Source of the DNA: Buttiauxella sp049686335
GTDB lineage: Bacteria; Pseudomonadota; Gammaproteobacteria; Enterobacterales; Enterobacteriaceae
DNA: 64,000 nucleotides
Reading direction: 5' to 3'
Assembly (NCBI RefSeq): GCF_049686335.1
Contig: NZ_JBAVHX010000004.1
Location: 248,001 to 312,000 of the forward strand
Shown here: in pieces, positions 8,076-15,945 of the stretch
How the letters are laid out: every line of letters starts with the position of its first letter
Position numbering within the stretch: position 1 is the stretch's first letter
Program-made: the position numbers and the translations under genes
Notes under the pieces: generated by a model
The model's input: only the letters and a program-made list of their open reading frames with translations
The model's database searches: none
Told to the model about the DNA's origin: nothing

Positions 8076-9489
8076 CTGGCTTACCTGTCAGCGGATCGAT
8101 GTTCTTCGCCGATTCATCAGCGCCCTTGGGTGGCTTAGCGTCCGTCACTGGCTCCAGCTCACCAACTGCACGAATCTCGTTCTCAGTTACCGACGATGTG
8201 CCAAATGCCTGCTGAGTATCTTTAGCGACCTGAGCCATAGCCTGCATGTTGGCGATCTTCTCTTTCTCACTCGGCGCGAGTAAATCAGACCAGGCCAGCG
8301 TTACCTCTCCATTTTGCGGAGGGTTGATAATGCCCAATGTCCAGAATCGCTGAATGACGCGAGTGATGTAGTCAGTGAGGAAGCCCCAGCGACGACCATT
8401 ACAGCGCTTGGCCCACTCTGTTTTATCTTCATCAGAAGCGAGGCGGCCTGTCTGCTGACCAAACTGAATGGTGAACGGGCATTGGATAGATGCTGAGAAC
8501 TCGTTTGCGGCTGCCGTCCAGGTAGGTGTCGGGTCAGCGGCGGCTACTGAAAGAACAGAGGCCTGCCCTGCCTGCATGACGAGCGCGGAGTCAGTACCGC
8601 TATTCATGCGACGAATCTTGTCGTTCATCGCATCGCCGAGCTTATCGAACCCCTCATCCTTGGCTTGCTTAATGAGAGAATTGATATCGGTTTCTTTGCT
8701 GAACTCTATCCCCAACTGACGGCTGGCGTTTTTCAGGAACCCTTCTGCGCTGCCGCCTGATGTCTTCTCAATGTCGAGCAGCTTGTTGAAGCCAGCGCGA
8801 AGCAATGGCACGCCGGCAAGCATGTTTTCATCTTCTGAACCTTCGCAAAGGATGATCACGCGATCTGGATGAACGGTAACACTGCGCACAGTTCCATAAG
8901 TGCCATCATCGCCAACTGGCTGCTCATTGAAGTTGTAGCTGACCGGCTGCCCGTAGGTGTCTGACTGAGTATCGATATCGAAGTTACCCGGCTTAATCTG
9001 CGCTTCCCATGCTGGGATTAACTTAACCAGTGCTTGATCACCGAGCGCCTTCACTACATCGCGATTAACAGGCTCCCACCAGTTACGGCCATCTTTCAGT
9101 TGAAGCAGCACTGCTGAATATCGACCTACCAGGTTGCGGCGGTCAGCATCCTTCAGCTTTGCCCAGTGCTTGCTGAGTAGCTTGGTTGTTGACGACTCCC
9201 ACTCAGTCGTTTCCTCGGCTTCATCCTTCTCCTCACCATCGATGATTGTGGGATTATCTGTCCAGCATGAATCAAGCAGCTTGTGCACAGCAGCGTGGGC
9301 CACAGCGTTACGTTCGTATGCCCGGTAGTAGTTGTCGAAGTTAACTGTGTCTGGATAACCGAATTCATCCCACAGCTTTGTGCGCTTGGTATTCCCGTTA
9401 GGTCCCTGCGCGTACAACATGCGCTGCCGCCCGATAGCATCAGCAAGGGCGTTCACGAGGAATTGTTCCCCGCTATTTAATTCACTCAC
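8023..9489 (-). CDS. Phage portal protein (DUF1073 type)
   Basis: The 488 aa product lies directly after the terminase large subunit gene and before MuF, the fixed place of the portal. The sequence fits DUF1073-type portals (GYPDTVNFDNYYRAYERNAVAHAAVHKLLDSCW near the N-terminus, QFGQQTGRLASDEDKTEW near residue 350). Databases may label this family 'anti-CBASS Acb1-like N-terminal', because that domain name covers some portal sequences; gene order argues for a portal. It forms the dodecameric DNA channel at one capsid vertex. Confidence 0.8.
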   Translation of the reverse strand: MSELNSGEQFLVNALADAIGRQRMLYAQGPNGNTKRTKLWDEFGYPDTVNFDNYYRAYERNAVAHAAVHKLLDSCWTDNPTIIDGEEKDEAEETTEWESSTTKLLSKHWAKLKDADRRNLVGRYSAVLLQLKDGRNWWEPVNRDVVKALGDQALVKLIPAWEAQIKPGNFDIDTQSDTYGQPVSYNFNEQPVGDDGTYGTVRSVTVHPDRVIILCEGSEDENMLAGVPLLRAGFNKLLDIEKTSGGSAEGFLKNASRQLGIEFSKETDINSLIKQAKDEGFDKLGDAMNDKIRRMNSGTDSALVMQAGQASVLSVAAADPTPTWTAAANEFSASIQCPFTIQFGQQTGRLASDEDKTEWAKRCNGRRWGFLTDYITRVIQRFWTLGIINPPQNGEVTLAWSDLLAPSEKEKIANMQAMAQVAKDTQQAFGTSSVTENEIRAVGELEPVTDAKPPKGADESAKNIDPLTGKPVEQSIETRQPNNTAQQS

Positions 9490-9499
9490 TGAGTGCTCC

Positions 9500-11047
9500 T
9501 TAGAAGAAGATTGCGCCTGTTCGTTTTGGCGAGTGCAGAACGCGGTAACGTGTGGCGTCGTAGTCGTGATCTTCCTGAGTGGTATCTACGTCATCAGGCT
9601 TTTTGTCGTCACGAACAAGTACCGGTATGCGGCTTATCCAGCCCCGGCAATGCTCCATGACGTAGAAGGCAGGTTTCTCCGGCATTCCCGATTCAGTTTT
9701 CTTGCCTTCAATCACCGCCTCGAGCATGTCAGCAAAGAGTGATGCGCCGTTGATGCGTGAACCAGGCTTTTTATCTGCTGGCAGCCACGTAACGCCCTGC
9801 GCTTCCATCTTTTGTGCGATGGACAGCTCATTGTCGCCAGTGTTGAATATCGCGCCGTCAGCGGGACCGGGAATGATGCTGCTACATATGCCAGGCACGA
9901 TGTGCATCTGCCCTTTCCCTTGCGTTTCCTCTGGCTCGTCGACCTCTTCACCCATCAGGCGCTTATCAACCCATGCAACGCCTTTAGCAACGTTGGTGGA
10001 TGACATATTCAGGCCTTTGTTCAGCTCTTCAGGTGGGCAGCCATACCACTCGCCAATCAGAATCAATGAACCGGTCGGAGGGCAGAACTTGCGACCATCG
10101 GGAAGCGTTGCTTCCGTGCCGTCTGACTGAGCCCACCACAGGTTAGCGAACGGCTTCGATTCGCCCCAGTCGTGAGAGCGGTCAACCGTCCAGCTTTCTG
10201 GGATGGTGAATGGCTTGATAACGTGTAGTGATTCATTCCACAGATGGTCAAATCGCCCACCGCTGGTCACATCCCATGAACCTTCAACCCATGCCTTACG
10301 ACGGTTAGGGTCTTTAATGCTCATCAGCGTGGCGATGTACTGCGGATCGAGATACGGGTTCTCTTTGAACGAGCCGTGAATGGCGACGCGGGTAAGCGTC
10401 ACGTCCTCATCGCGTTCCGTCTGCGGGTTAAATACTTGCTGCGTTTCGCGGATGATGGTGCCGCGCGGCGCTGGCTCAATGAAACGTTTCTTCACCCAGG
10501 TGTGACCGATACCAAACGGGTTGGTCGTGCTGAATGTCTCCAGCGGGATTGGCTTAATCACCGAACCATCATCCAGCGGGTAGTCGTCAGGACGAAACGA
10601 CGAACGTCGGCATGAGAACATCATTTCGTAGAATTCAGGTGACTGTTGCTTGGTCAGTTCGTTGAAGCCGATGAACGGAAACTCCTGACCGTGATAATCC
10701 CAGTAGTCGCTCTCTTCTTTACCAAAACGGAAAAGTAGCTCTTCACCAGTGGGCCACACCCAACGTAATTCACTGGCTGATGCCAGGTAGCGAGCGCCAT
10801 CATTAAACAGGCGATACATACGCTTGGATTGGGTAATGATGTCGGTGAGGTTTTTATACTCGGTATCGAATATCACGCCGCGCCAGAATGAGCCGTAGCC
10901 AACGCCTACATTGCGACGAAAGCGTGCTAACTGCGCGGCTGTCTTACCTGGTCCTCGAGTGCCTTCATATAGTATCTCGTTGCATGGGCAACTCAGGGAC
11001 AGAGACTGCGACCCGGGCAAAGGTTTCCAGACGGCTTTGTAATTCAT
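9500..11047 (-). CDS. terL: Terminase large subunit
   Basis: The start is placed at ATG 11047, which overlaps the stop of the small-subunit gene (ATGA); this gives 515 aa. The ATPase region has YEGTRGPGKTAAQLARFRRNVG as the Walker A-like segment and FIGFNELTKQ as the Walker B region. The C-terminal half holds the nuclease part (DRSHDWGESKPFANLWWAQSDG and an acidic tail). It packages DNA into the procapsid through the portal. Confidence 0.88.
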   Translation of the reverse strand: MNYKAVWKPLPGSQSLSLSCPCNEILYEGTRGPGKTAAQLARFRRNVGVGYGSFWRGVIFDTEYKNLTDIITQSKRMYRLFNDGARYLASASELRWVWPTGEELLFRFGKEESDYWDYHGQEFPFIGFNELTKQQSPEFYEMMFSCRRSSFRPDDYPLDDGSVIKPIPLETFSTTNPFGIGHTWVKKRFIEPAPRGTIIRETQQVFNPQTERDEDVTLTRVAIHGSFKENPYLDPQYIATLMSIKDPNRRKAWVEGSWDVTSGGRFDHLWNESLHVIKPFTIPESWTVDRSHDWGESKPFANLWWAQSDGTEATLPDGRKFCPPTGSLILIGEWYGCPPEELNKGLNMSSTNVAKGVAWVDKRLMGEEVDEPEETQGKGQMHIVPGICSSIIPGPADGAIFNTGDNELSIAQKMEAQGVTWLPADKKPGSRINGASLFADMLEAVIEGKKTESGMPEKPAFYVMEHCRGWISRIPVLVRDDKKPDDVDTTQEDHDYDATRYRVLHSPKRTGAIFF

Positions 11048-11616
11048 CCACCTAAAACCTCGCTCTGCTGTTTCTGTGCTGCCACCTCCCAATCATCAAC
11101 GCTCGTGCACGACGGCACCGGCATGATGTTGTGAGTAGCTGTGACCTTCTGCTCTACCTGCTCTTTAAATGCCTGAACACGCACATGCTTACCAAGTAGT
11201 TCGAGGTTCTTCACCTTATCAGGCCACTTAATCTTTTTGAGGATGGTCTCTGCCGACTCCTCGTTGAAGTTCTGGATGGTCGTACTGATGTCCAACCCGG
11301 TAAGGGTAGTTCGCCATGATTTGGGCCAAAGGCTGATCGCCTTGAGGCTGCCGTCATCATTGAGGATGTCCAGAACGTCCATCTGGTCGATTTCAACCAA
11401 GCGCCGGAGCACATAATCAGCATCAATGCCCACATCTTCGTTGCGCTTGGCTTTAAGTTCGGCAATCCTGTTTTGAATGACAGCTTTTGACAGCAATTTT
11501 GTAGCGGTACGGTTAGCAGTTTTAGCGCTGTACCCCACACGAATCGCTGCCTGAGTGGCGTTTAAATCGATGAGGTACTCGCGACAGAACATATCTTGCT
11601 TGTCGGTGAGTGCCAT
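11044..11616 (-). CDS. terS: Terminase small subunit
   Basis: The 190 aa product begins MALTDKQDMFCREYLIDLNATQAAIRVGYS, the typical helix-turn-helix start of the Terminase_2 family, followed by TKLLSKAVIQNRIAELKAKR. It recognises the packaging site and recruits the large subunit, whose gene overlaps its end by 4 bases. It is the first gene of the packaging/head operon. Confidence 0.88.
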   Translation of the reverse strand: MALTDKQDMFCREYLIDLNATQAAIRVGYSAKTANRTATKLLSKAVIQNRIAELKAKRNEDVGIDADYVLRRLVEIDQMDVLDILNDDGSLKAISLWPKSWRTTLTGLDISTTIQNFNEESAETILKKIKWPDKVKNLELLGKHVRVQAFKEQVEQKVTATHNIMPVPSCTSVDDWEVAAQKQQSEVLGG

Positions 11617-11643
11617 GTTTAATCTCTTACGGAAATAGTAGTT

Positions 11644-11955
11644 ATGGAAAAAGACTCAAAAGAATACATGGACAACTTAGCTAATATTGCTGCATGCATT
11701 GTTGGTGCAGGTATCGCTTCTTCACAAATGACGGAAAATACAAATAAAAGAAATGGTGTACTTGTTAAACAGAAAGAGGCATTCAGTGCATTGCAAGAAT
11801 TTGGCTGCTCACTTCAACAGCAGCATGAAGATACTGGTGAAATCATGATCACAGAGTACTTAGTTGTTGAAATTGAAAGTGGGAAACTCATTCTTAAATT
11901 CAATGAAGGCTATAATTTGGTTAATTGGTGGTACCATAAATTTACCTCCTATTGA
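11644..11955 (+). CDS. Hypothetical protein on the opposite strand, 103 aa
   Basis: The product starts MEKDSKEYMDNLANIAACIVGAG and shows no motif I recognise. It runs against all surrounding late genes, is richer in A/T than its neighbours, and is followed by a hairpin at 11997-12044. This is the pattern of a moron gene carried independently of the phage late operon. The start follows a weak GGAAATAG ribosome site. Confidence 0.55.
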   Translation: MEKDSKEYMDNLANIAACIVGAGIASSQMTENTNKRNGVLVKQKEAFSALQEFGCSLQQQHEDTGEIMITEYLVVEIESGKLILKFNEGYNLVNWWYHKFTSY

Positions 11956-11996
11956 TAAATAATTACGGCTTTCACCGTCAGGCCCACTGGCAAATG

Positions 11997-12044
11997 AGCC
12001 TCGTGGTGATAGCCGTTGTGAAAGTAACTATCGAGGCTATTTTT
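11997..12044 (+). terminator. Hairpin with T-run after the opposite-strand gene
   Basis: AGCCTCG (11997-12003) pairs with CGAGGCT (12032-12038) and is followed by ATTTTTG. An inner GATAG/CTATC pair fits the same structure. It would end transcription of the 103 aa gene. Confidence 0.5.
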
Positions 12045-12309
12045 GTAGCTCAGGCTGCCAAGCGATTCTGTTTTCTTAATGTGAGTTATCTTTTTATCAA
12101 AGGCACTCAGTAAATGCCTGCTGTAATGCCTGCCACTAAACGTAGTGGCCACGCTCATGCCCTTGTGTTGATCACCTCAATCAAGTAAGCCGATTTGATA
12201 GCCTCCCTGTCCCGTTTTCTCATGCCTCTTTCCTATTAAATTAATCCCATTGATGACCTATGGTAAGACGGAAGTAAACCTGTCATCTATGCTACCGAGG
12301 AGATTCTCG

Positions 12310-12498
12310 ATGGACGAAACAATTACTGAAAATGCTATTAAGCAAGCATATAGCGTTACCGTCATGCAGCTATTTAATGTCTATCTAAATTCAGCAAATG
12401 ATCCCAACACATCAGCAAGATTTCAGGAAGGGCTTCGTCTTGCTATACAAGTCCGAGATGCCTGCATGCAAATCGCCTCCCAAAACCATGCGCCATGA
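12310..12498 (+). CDS. Small hypothetical protein, 62 aa
   Basis: The start ATG at 12310 follows GAGGAG with good spacing. The product, MDETITENAIKQAYSVTVMQ onward, is probably helical and contains no recognised domain. It lies on the plus strand in the accessory stretch between terminase and lysis genes. Confidence 0.5.
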   Translation: MDETITENAIKQAYSVTVMQLFNVYLNSANDPNTSARFQEGLRLAIQVRDACMQIASQNHAP

Positions 12499-12558
12499 AT
12501 TTATTAGCGGTCTATTCACAAACTGCCATTACGATGGCCTGCTCATCATGATGGCAAT

Positions 12559-12592
12559 AAAAAAGCCACTAGGAAGTACTAGTGGCCCTTTG
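12559..12592 (-). terminator. Terminator of the protease gene
   Basis: GCCACTAG (12565-12572) and CTAGTGGC (12579-12586) form a perfect 8-bp stem. On the minus strand it is followed by TTTTTTATTG, just after the protease stop codon. Confidence 0.8.
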
Positions 12593-12618
12593 ACTTTAAC
12601 CAGTTCTTTAGTGGTCAA

Positions 12619-13359
12619 TTAATACTGTGGAAGTGAATTCACTGCACTTACGATTGGATCTAACGAGAAACCTGTCCCAATGCCGGGATTGGCATTATGA
12701 TTCATCATTTCGCTAACCATTTGTAATGAACGACTAAACATATCTGCCATGTGCCCAAAATTAACCCCCATTACCTCCACTGACATGTGTTGCGCTGTCT
12801 GTGCCAAATAGCCGCGGAGCTGGACAACTTCATTAGAGAGTTGCTGCGCATCAGGCGGCAAAATATATCGACGCTGGGTAACAATGCCTACAGCCTCTCC
12901 TGTTTCACGATCAATAATTGGCCCGCCTGAGTTTCCGCCATTAACCATTCCATCAAGAGCAAAGCGCCCATTATCCAGGGGGGCGGAAATGATCCCTTCA
13001 TTTGTAAGCAACTGAGGTAGGCCGTGGGGATACCCAGCAAAGATTAACTTTTTGCCTCGTGTTGGAGTAAACCCTATGGATGGTTGAAGAACTGTTCTCC
13101 CGGCAGGAAGCGGGGATTGTAACCGCATAATCGCAAAGTCGTTATCACCATCAATATGCAATATTTGACCACCGATACGCTCATTCGCTTCAGTTTTAAC
13201 TGTTACAGAATTAATTTGACGCAAGGCCAGTAAATCACAACATGAGGCCACAACATGCAAATTGGTTACGACCAGGTCTTCTCGCATGAAGCTGAACCCA
13301 CTACCGAGTGAATCACCAGCAATGACCTGAAATGTTGCGTTGGCTAAGTTTTGATGCAT
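12619..13359 (-). CDS. Trypsin-like serine protease (S1/HtrA-like), cytoplasmic
   Basis: The product is 246 aa. A complete catalytic triad is visible: His35 in VVTNLHVVAS, Asp74 in GDNDFAIMRL and Ser144 in GGNSGGPI. There is no signal peptide and no PDZ domain, so it should act in the cytoplasm. The last about 70 residues, which contain several Met and His, are not typical of the family. The gene has its own terminator and lies outside the lysis and packaging operons, so it behaves as a moron. Trypsin-like domains of this kind occur in bacterial anti-phage effectors; a role in superinfection exclusion is possible but inferred. Confidence 0.8.
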   Translation of the reverse strand: MHQNLANATFQVIAGDSLGSGFSFMREDLVVTNLHVVASCCDLLALRQINSVTVKTEANERIGGQILHIDGDNDFAIMRLQSPLPAGRTVLQPSIGFTPTRGKKLIFAGYPHGLPQLLTNEGIISAPLDNGRFALDGMVNGGNSGGPIIDRETGEAVGIVTQRRYILPPDAQQLSNEVVQLRGYLAQTAQHMSVEVMGVNFGHMADMFSRSLQMVSEMMNHNANPGIGTGFSLDPIVSAVNSLPQY

Positions 13360-13531
13360 CTACTTGCTCCGATACCAATGAGTGAAATTTCATAGTGAAT
13401 TCATTCACCAGCATAATTGATGAGACACATCAATTCAGATGCAAAATAATTAATACATCAATTTGTTCGTATCATTTTTGCGCTACACGTAATTTAAGAA
13501 TGAGCGCTCATGACTAACCAGGAGTTTCACT

Positions 13532-13690
13532 TTAAAAAGCAATCAGCACGCCAAGTGAAAAAAATTTCTGGTGCTGGGCGAGTGCCTGTTGCAGAACATC
13601 AGTACGAATGTATGTCGTTATAGCTGTTCCGATACGGACAGCTGAGTTGCAGACAGACACATACAGGACACTATCAATAGTGACCTGCAT
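13532..13690 (-). pseudogene. Remnant of a phage glycosyltransferase-2 gene (N-terminal part)
   Basis: A 52 aa frame starts at ATG 13690 with MQVTIDSVLYVSVCNSAVRI and continues TAITTYIRTDVLQQALAQHQ. This looks like the N-terminus of the family 2 glycosyltransferases that some lambdoid prophages carry near the lysis genes ('VTIDGV.Y.P... IGI.ITTHNR..VL..AL.QH'). The frame then stops. The usual active-site region is missing, so it appears to be a decayed fragment. The match is from memory and needs a search. Confidence 0.4.
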
Positions 13691-13713
13691 ATAAAGCGCC
13701 GATTTAGAAACTA

Positions 13714-13741
13714 AAAAGCCACCAATAATCTCAGGCGGCTT
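13714..13741 (-). terminator. Terminator of the lysis operon
   Basis: AAGCCGCC and GGTGGCTT pair on the minus strand and are followed by TTTTAG. The hairpin stands directly after the last lysis-region frame. Confidence 0.65.
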
Positions 13742-13749
13742 AGTAATGA

Positions 13750-13917
13750 CTATTGCGATGTTCGTGATTGTTCAATCGTTCGGATATCAAACTTATCCCT
13801 GTTGCACTGCCCCAGCGCAGACAGCAGGTTTACGTTCAAATCCAGACTGGCCCCGTAAGTCAACAGGCCGGGATTACACAAGAATGTTTTCAGTGAAAGC
13901 AGGTAGTCAGCATTCAT
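13750..13917 (-). CDS. Small lysis-operon ORF, possible spanin remnant, 55 aa
   Basis: The ATG at 13917 overlaps the endolysin stop (ATGA), the normal place for a spanin gene. The product begins MNADYLLSLKTFLCNPGLLT and continues YGASLDLNVNLLSALGQCNR. There is no transmembrane anchor or lipobox, so it is not a complete i- or o-spanin. The C-terminal pattern recalls the end of some Rz1/LysC-like proteins. Coupled translation supports expression; the function is uncertain. Confidence 0.5.
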   Translation of the reverse strand: MNADYLLSLKTFLCNPGLLTYGASLDLNVNLLSALGQCNRDKFDIRTIEQSRTSQ

Positions 13918-14393
13918 GCCTCGCTCGCTGAATGACTCCCGTTCATCATCGGAAGCGGGCGCAAATCCTTTTGCTCATTTACTGGCCAGCGATAACCGCT
14001 AACACGTGAGCAGGAGAACGCTTTGATATTCACTGCATCAGACTGATTTCCACCCAATACCATCAAGTCGCCGTTCGTTGCCTGTCCAACCACAAATCCG
14101 ACATGTCCACCGCCGTCGCGACTGAATACCACAACACAACCGAAGGCTGGTTCGCGTAACTCTGCGCCCCAGTTGAGGTAGGACTTAGCCGACTCAAAGC
14201 GGGTTGATTTGATTCCGACCCGCTCGAGCATGGAACCGACAAAGGCTGCACACCATGGCGTTTCATCATCTTTGATTCCACTGCGTTTGATGTCTTTCCA
14301 GAACTGGATAATGAGGGGGTTGTGACGCGGGCCTTTAATCTCCATCTGGCCAATATACTTCCGGGCTTCAACTAACCAGCGTGGTTCCTGCAT
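13914..14393 (-). CDS. Endolysin, TIGR02594-type CHAP-like amidase/peptidase
   Basis: The 159 aa product begins MQEPRWLVEARKYIGQMEIKGPRHNPLI. It has the catalytic Cys in DETPWCAAFVGSML (about residue 48), followed by YLNWGAELREPAFGCVVVFSRDGGGHVGFVVG, where the His lies about 65 residues later. This is the NlpC/P60-CHAP arrangement of TIGR02594 proteins. It cuts peptidoglycan at lysis. No signal peptide is present, so it needs the holin encoded just upstream. Confidence 0.85.
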   Translation of the reverse strand: MQEPRWLVEARKYIGQMEIKGPRHNPLIIQFWKDIKRSGIKDDETPWCAAFVGSMLERVGIKSTRFESAKSYLNWGAELREPAFGCVVVFSRDGGGHVGFVVGQATNGDLMVLGGNQSDAVNIKAFSCSRVSGYRWPVNEQKDLRPLPMMNGSHSASEA

Positions 14394-14395
14394 AG

Positions 14396-14671
14396 CTAAC
14401 TCCTGTTAAATGCTTGCGCGATGTTCCCGTTTGCACGCCACACGGCAATGCAGACCATGAAGTTGATAAGCAACTCTGCCGGGTCAACGCCGGTGTAATG
14501 CCCGAACCAGATACGGAACGGGATGTAGGCAGCAGCGAGAATGAAAATGTAAGCCAGCCAGGCTAATACTTTGCGATGGCGTCGACCGTTACGCTGGAAG
14601 AACATCAGGCGAATGGCGATAAGCATGCAAACAGCAGCGTTGGCGTTAAGCAGTAGTGATTCCCAGTTCAT
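14396..14671 (-). CDS. Holin-like membrane protein
   Basis: The 91 aa product has three hydrophobic segments (about residues 5-25, 34-50 and 67-84) with a basic loop RNGRRHRK between the first two. It lies 2 bases upstream of the endolysin gene and overlaps the preceding small membrane gene by 4 bases. It resembles the class of three-span phage holins. Confidence 0.75.
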   Translation of the reverse strand: MNWESLLLNANAAVCMLIAIRLMFFQRNGRRHRKVLAWLAYIFILAAAYIPFRIWFGHYTGVDPAELLINFMVCIAVWRANGNIAQAFNRS

Positions 14672-15066
14672 TCCCCACCTCGCTCCAGCTTCGGATTGGC
14701 GGTCTTGGATTTCGAGAGAATGCGCAAAAGCACAACTACGGAAATTGTTGAGGCCACCAGCGCACCAATAGCCGGTGATACTTTTACGTGTACCGGTGGC
14801 GTCAGAACGCCAAGGGCTGCATTAAGTAGGCCAGCAATGATTTCAGATGCTGTTCCCGCGAAGAACACGCCGCCAACAAAAGAAATGAATGCAAAGATGA
14901 TTTGCTTCCAGAGCTGATGCTCTTCGGCGGTTAGCACGTACATTGCTGCACCAGTAAGGGCGCATAACATCACTGCTGGTGTTGCTTCCGGAAACATGGT
15001 GGCAAACGTCACCCCCGTCGTTCCGGTTGCCACTACCGCAGAGACAGTGAGTGATTCAGCAGACAT
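14668..15066 (-). CDS. Second lysis-cassette membrane protein (holin or antiholin)
   Basis: The 132 aa product has hydrophobic segments around residues 8-24, 30-46, 53-75, 79-88 and 95-117, and a charged C-terminus (SKSKTANPKLERGGE). It overlaps the next holin-like gene by 4 bases. Two adjacent membrane proteins before the endolysin usually act as a holin/antiholin pair; which is which cannot be told from the sequence. Confidence 0.65.
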   Translation of the reverse strand: MSAESLTVSAVVATGTTGVTFATMFPEATPAVMLCALTGAAMYVLTAEEHQLWKQIIFAFISFVGGVFFAGTASEIIAGLLNAALGVLTPPVHVKVSPAIGALVASTISVVVLLRILSKSKTANPKLERGGE

Positions 15067-15087
15067 ATTGCGTTAGTCCCTAAATGA

Positions 15088-15112
15088 AAAAGCCCCGGCA
15101 CAGGCCAGGGCT
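15088..15112 (-). terminator. Terminator of the HipA-like/HIRAN operon
   Basis: On the minus strand AGCCCTGGCC and GGCCGGGGCT-like arms pair around a short loop and are followed by TTTTTCATTT. It lies between the HIRAN gene stop (15190) and the start of the lysis genes. Confidence 0.8.
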
Positions 15113-15189
15113 AAAGAGATGTTTTCTATATTTCATATATTAAAAAACCACCCCAAAGGATGGCTTTTATATGGTGCCTAATCATTTAT

Positions 15190-15945
15190 TTAGGCATTAG
15201 AATCCAAATGCATGAACTCTTCCCGATTCATAAGATTTTTTGCGGTATTAGAATCTAAAGAACCTCGTAAACTACACAATAATTTGTAGTTACTCGGAGC
15301 TTCATCACTAATAGCTGCAACACTTAATGTAACGGATAAAGGATTGGAATGAAGCATCGCCTTGATATCTTCGGCAAGATATCTAGGGCAGTAGCCAATG
15401 ATTTCAGCTGGTTGCGATGCCCGAATAATCACAGCATTTGGGTCATAGTTATTCTGCAAATCAAAGCACAACTTTAACTCATCGTTTACTTGTAATGAAG
15501 AGACTCTTTCAGAAGCAGATACAGGCAAATAGCTCAAGCCATGGCAGAAGAATTTATGTTCAAAATAGCCGTCTGGGGAAACTTCAATTCTTTTAAAAAT
15601 TTGAAGTTCATCCGTTGTCCTTTGCCCGCCGGAGCGTCCAAGAATTTCTAAAGGTGTAGCTGAGTCATTAGTTAAACCTAGCCATTGAATAAAATATGGA
15701 TACTCCGGACGCCTAGGTGAAAGCAACCGATTTTTAAACAACGGGAATAGCTCCTCAGAAACATATGTTTTGTAAAGATCAACCATCCCACTGAAAGGTG
15801 TAAATTTGCTTAATTTTTCGACACCTTTAGTGTAATTAAATGAGTAGTGGGAACCTTTGTTTCTTAAGTTCCCAACAACGTGCCAATCCCTACTGTCTGG
15901 AGACTGCCAAGCGACATAGACGGATTCATTATTGTAAATTGACAT
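15190..15945 (-). CDS. HIRAN-domain protein with a HipA N-domain-like first half
   Basis: The start is placed at ATG 15945 (AAGG 8-9 bases upstream), giving 251 aa; it overlaps the kinase gene by 17 bases. Residues about 128-228 form a HIRAN domain: FFCHGLSYL, VSSLQVNDELKLCFDLQNNYDPNAV and EIIGYCPRYLAEDI, the pattern of a small DNA-end-binding fold. Residues 8-75 (VYVAWQSPDSRDWHVVGNLR, FNYTKGV, ELFPLFKNRLLSP) resemble the N-terminal subdomain of HipA, which in three-gene HipBST systems is a separate protein. That half-match is my own reading and is less certain than the HIRAN call. The gene is AT-rich. Confidence 0.7.
   Translation of the reverse strand: MSIYNNESVYVAWQSPDSRDWHVVGNLRNKGSHYSFNYTKGVEKLSKFTPFSGMVDLYKTYVSEELFPLFKNRLLSPRRPEYPYFIQWLGLTNDSATPLEILGRSGGQRTTDELQIFKRIEVSPDGYFEHKFFCHGLSYLPVSASERVSSLQVNDELKLCFDLQNNYDPNAVIIRASQPAEIIGYCPRYLAEDIKAMLHSNPLSVTLSVAAISDEAPSNYKLLCSLRGSLDSNTAKNLMNREEFMHLDSNA

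Noticed and set aside
11949..12158. 69 aa minus-strand reading frame
   Set aside because: It lies over a terminator hairpin, has no good ribosome site and shows no recognisable protein character.
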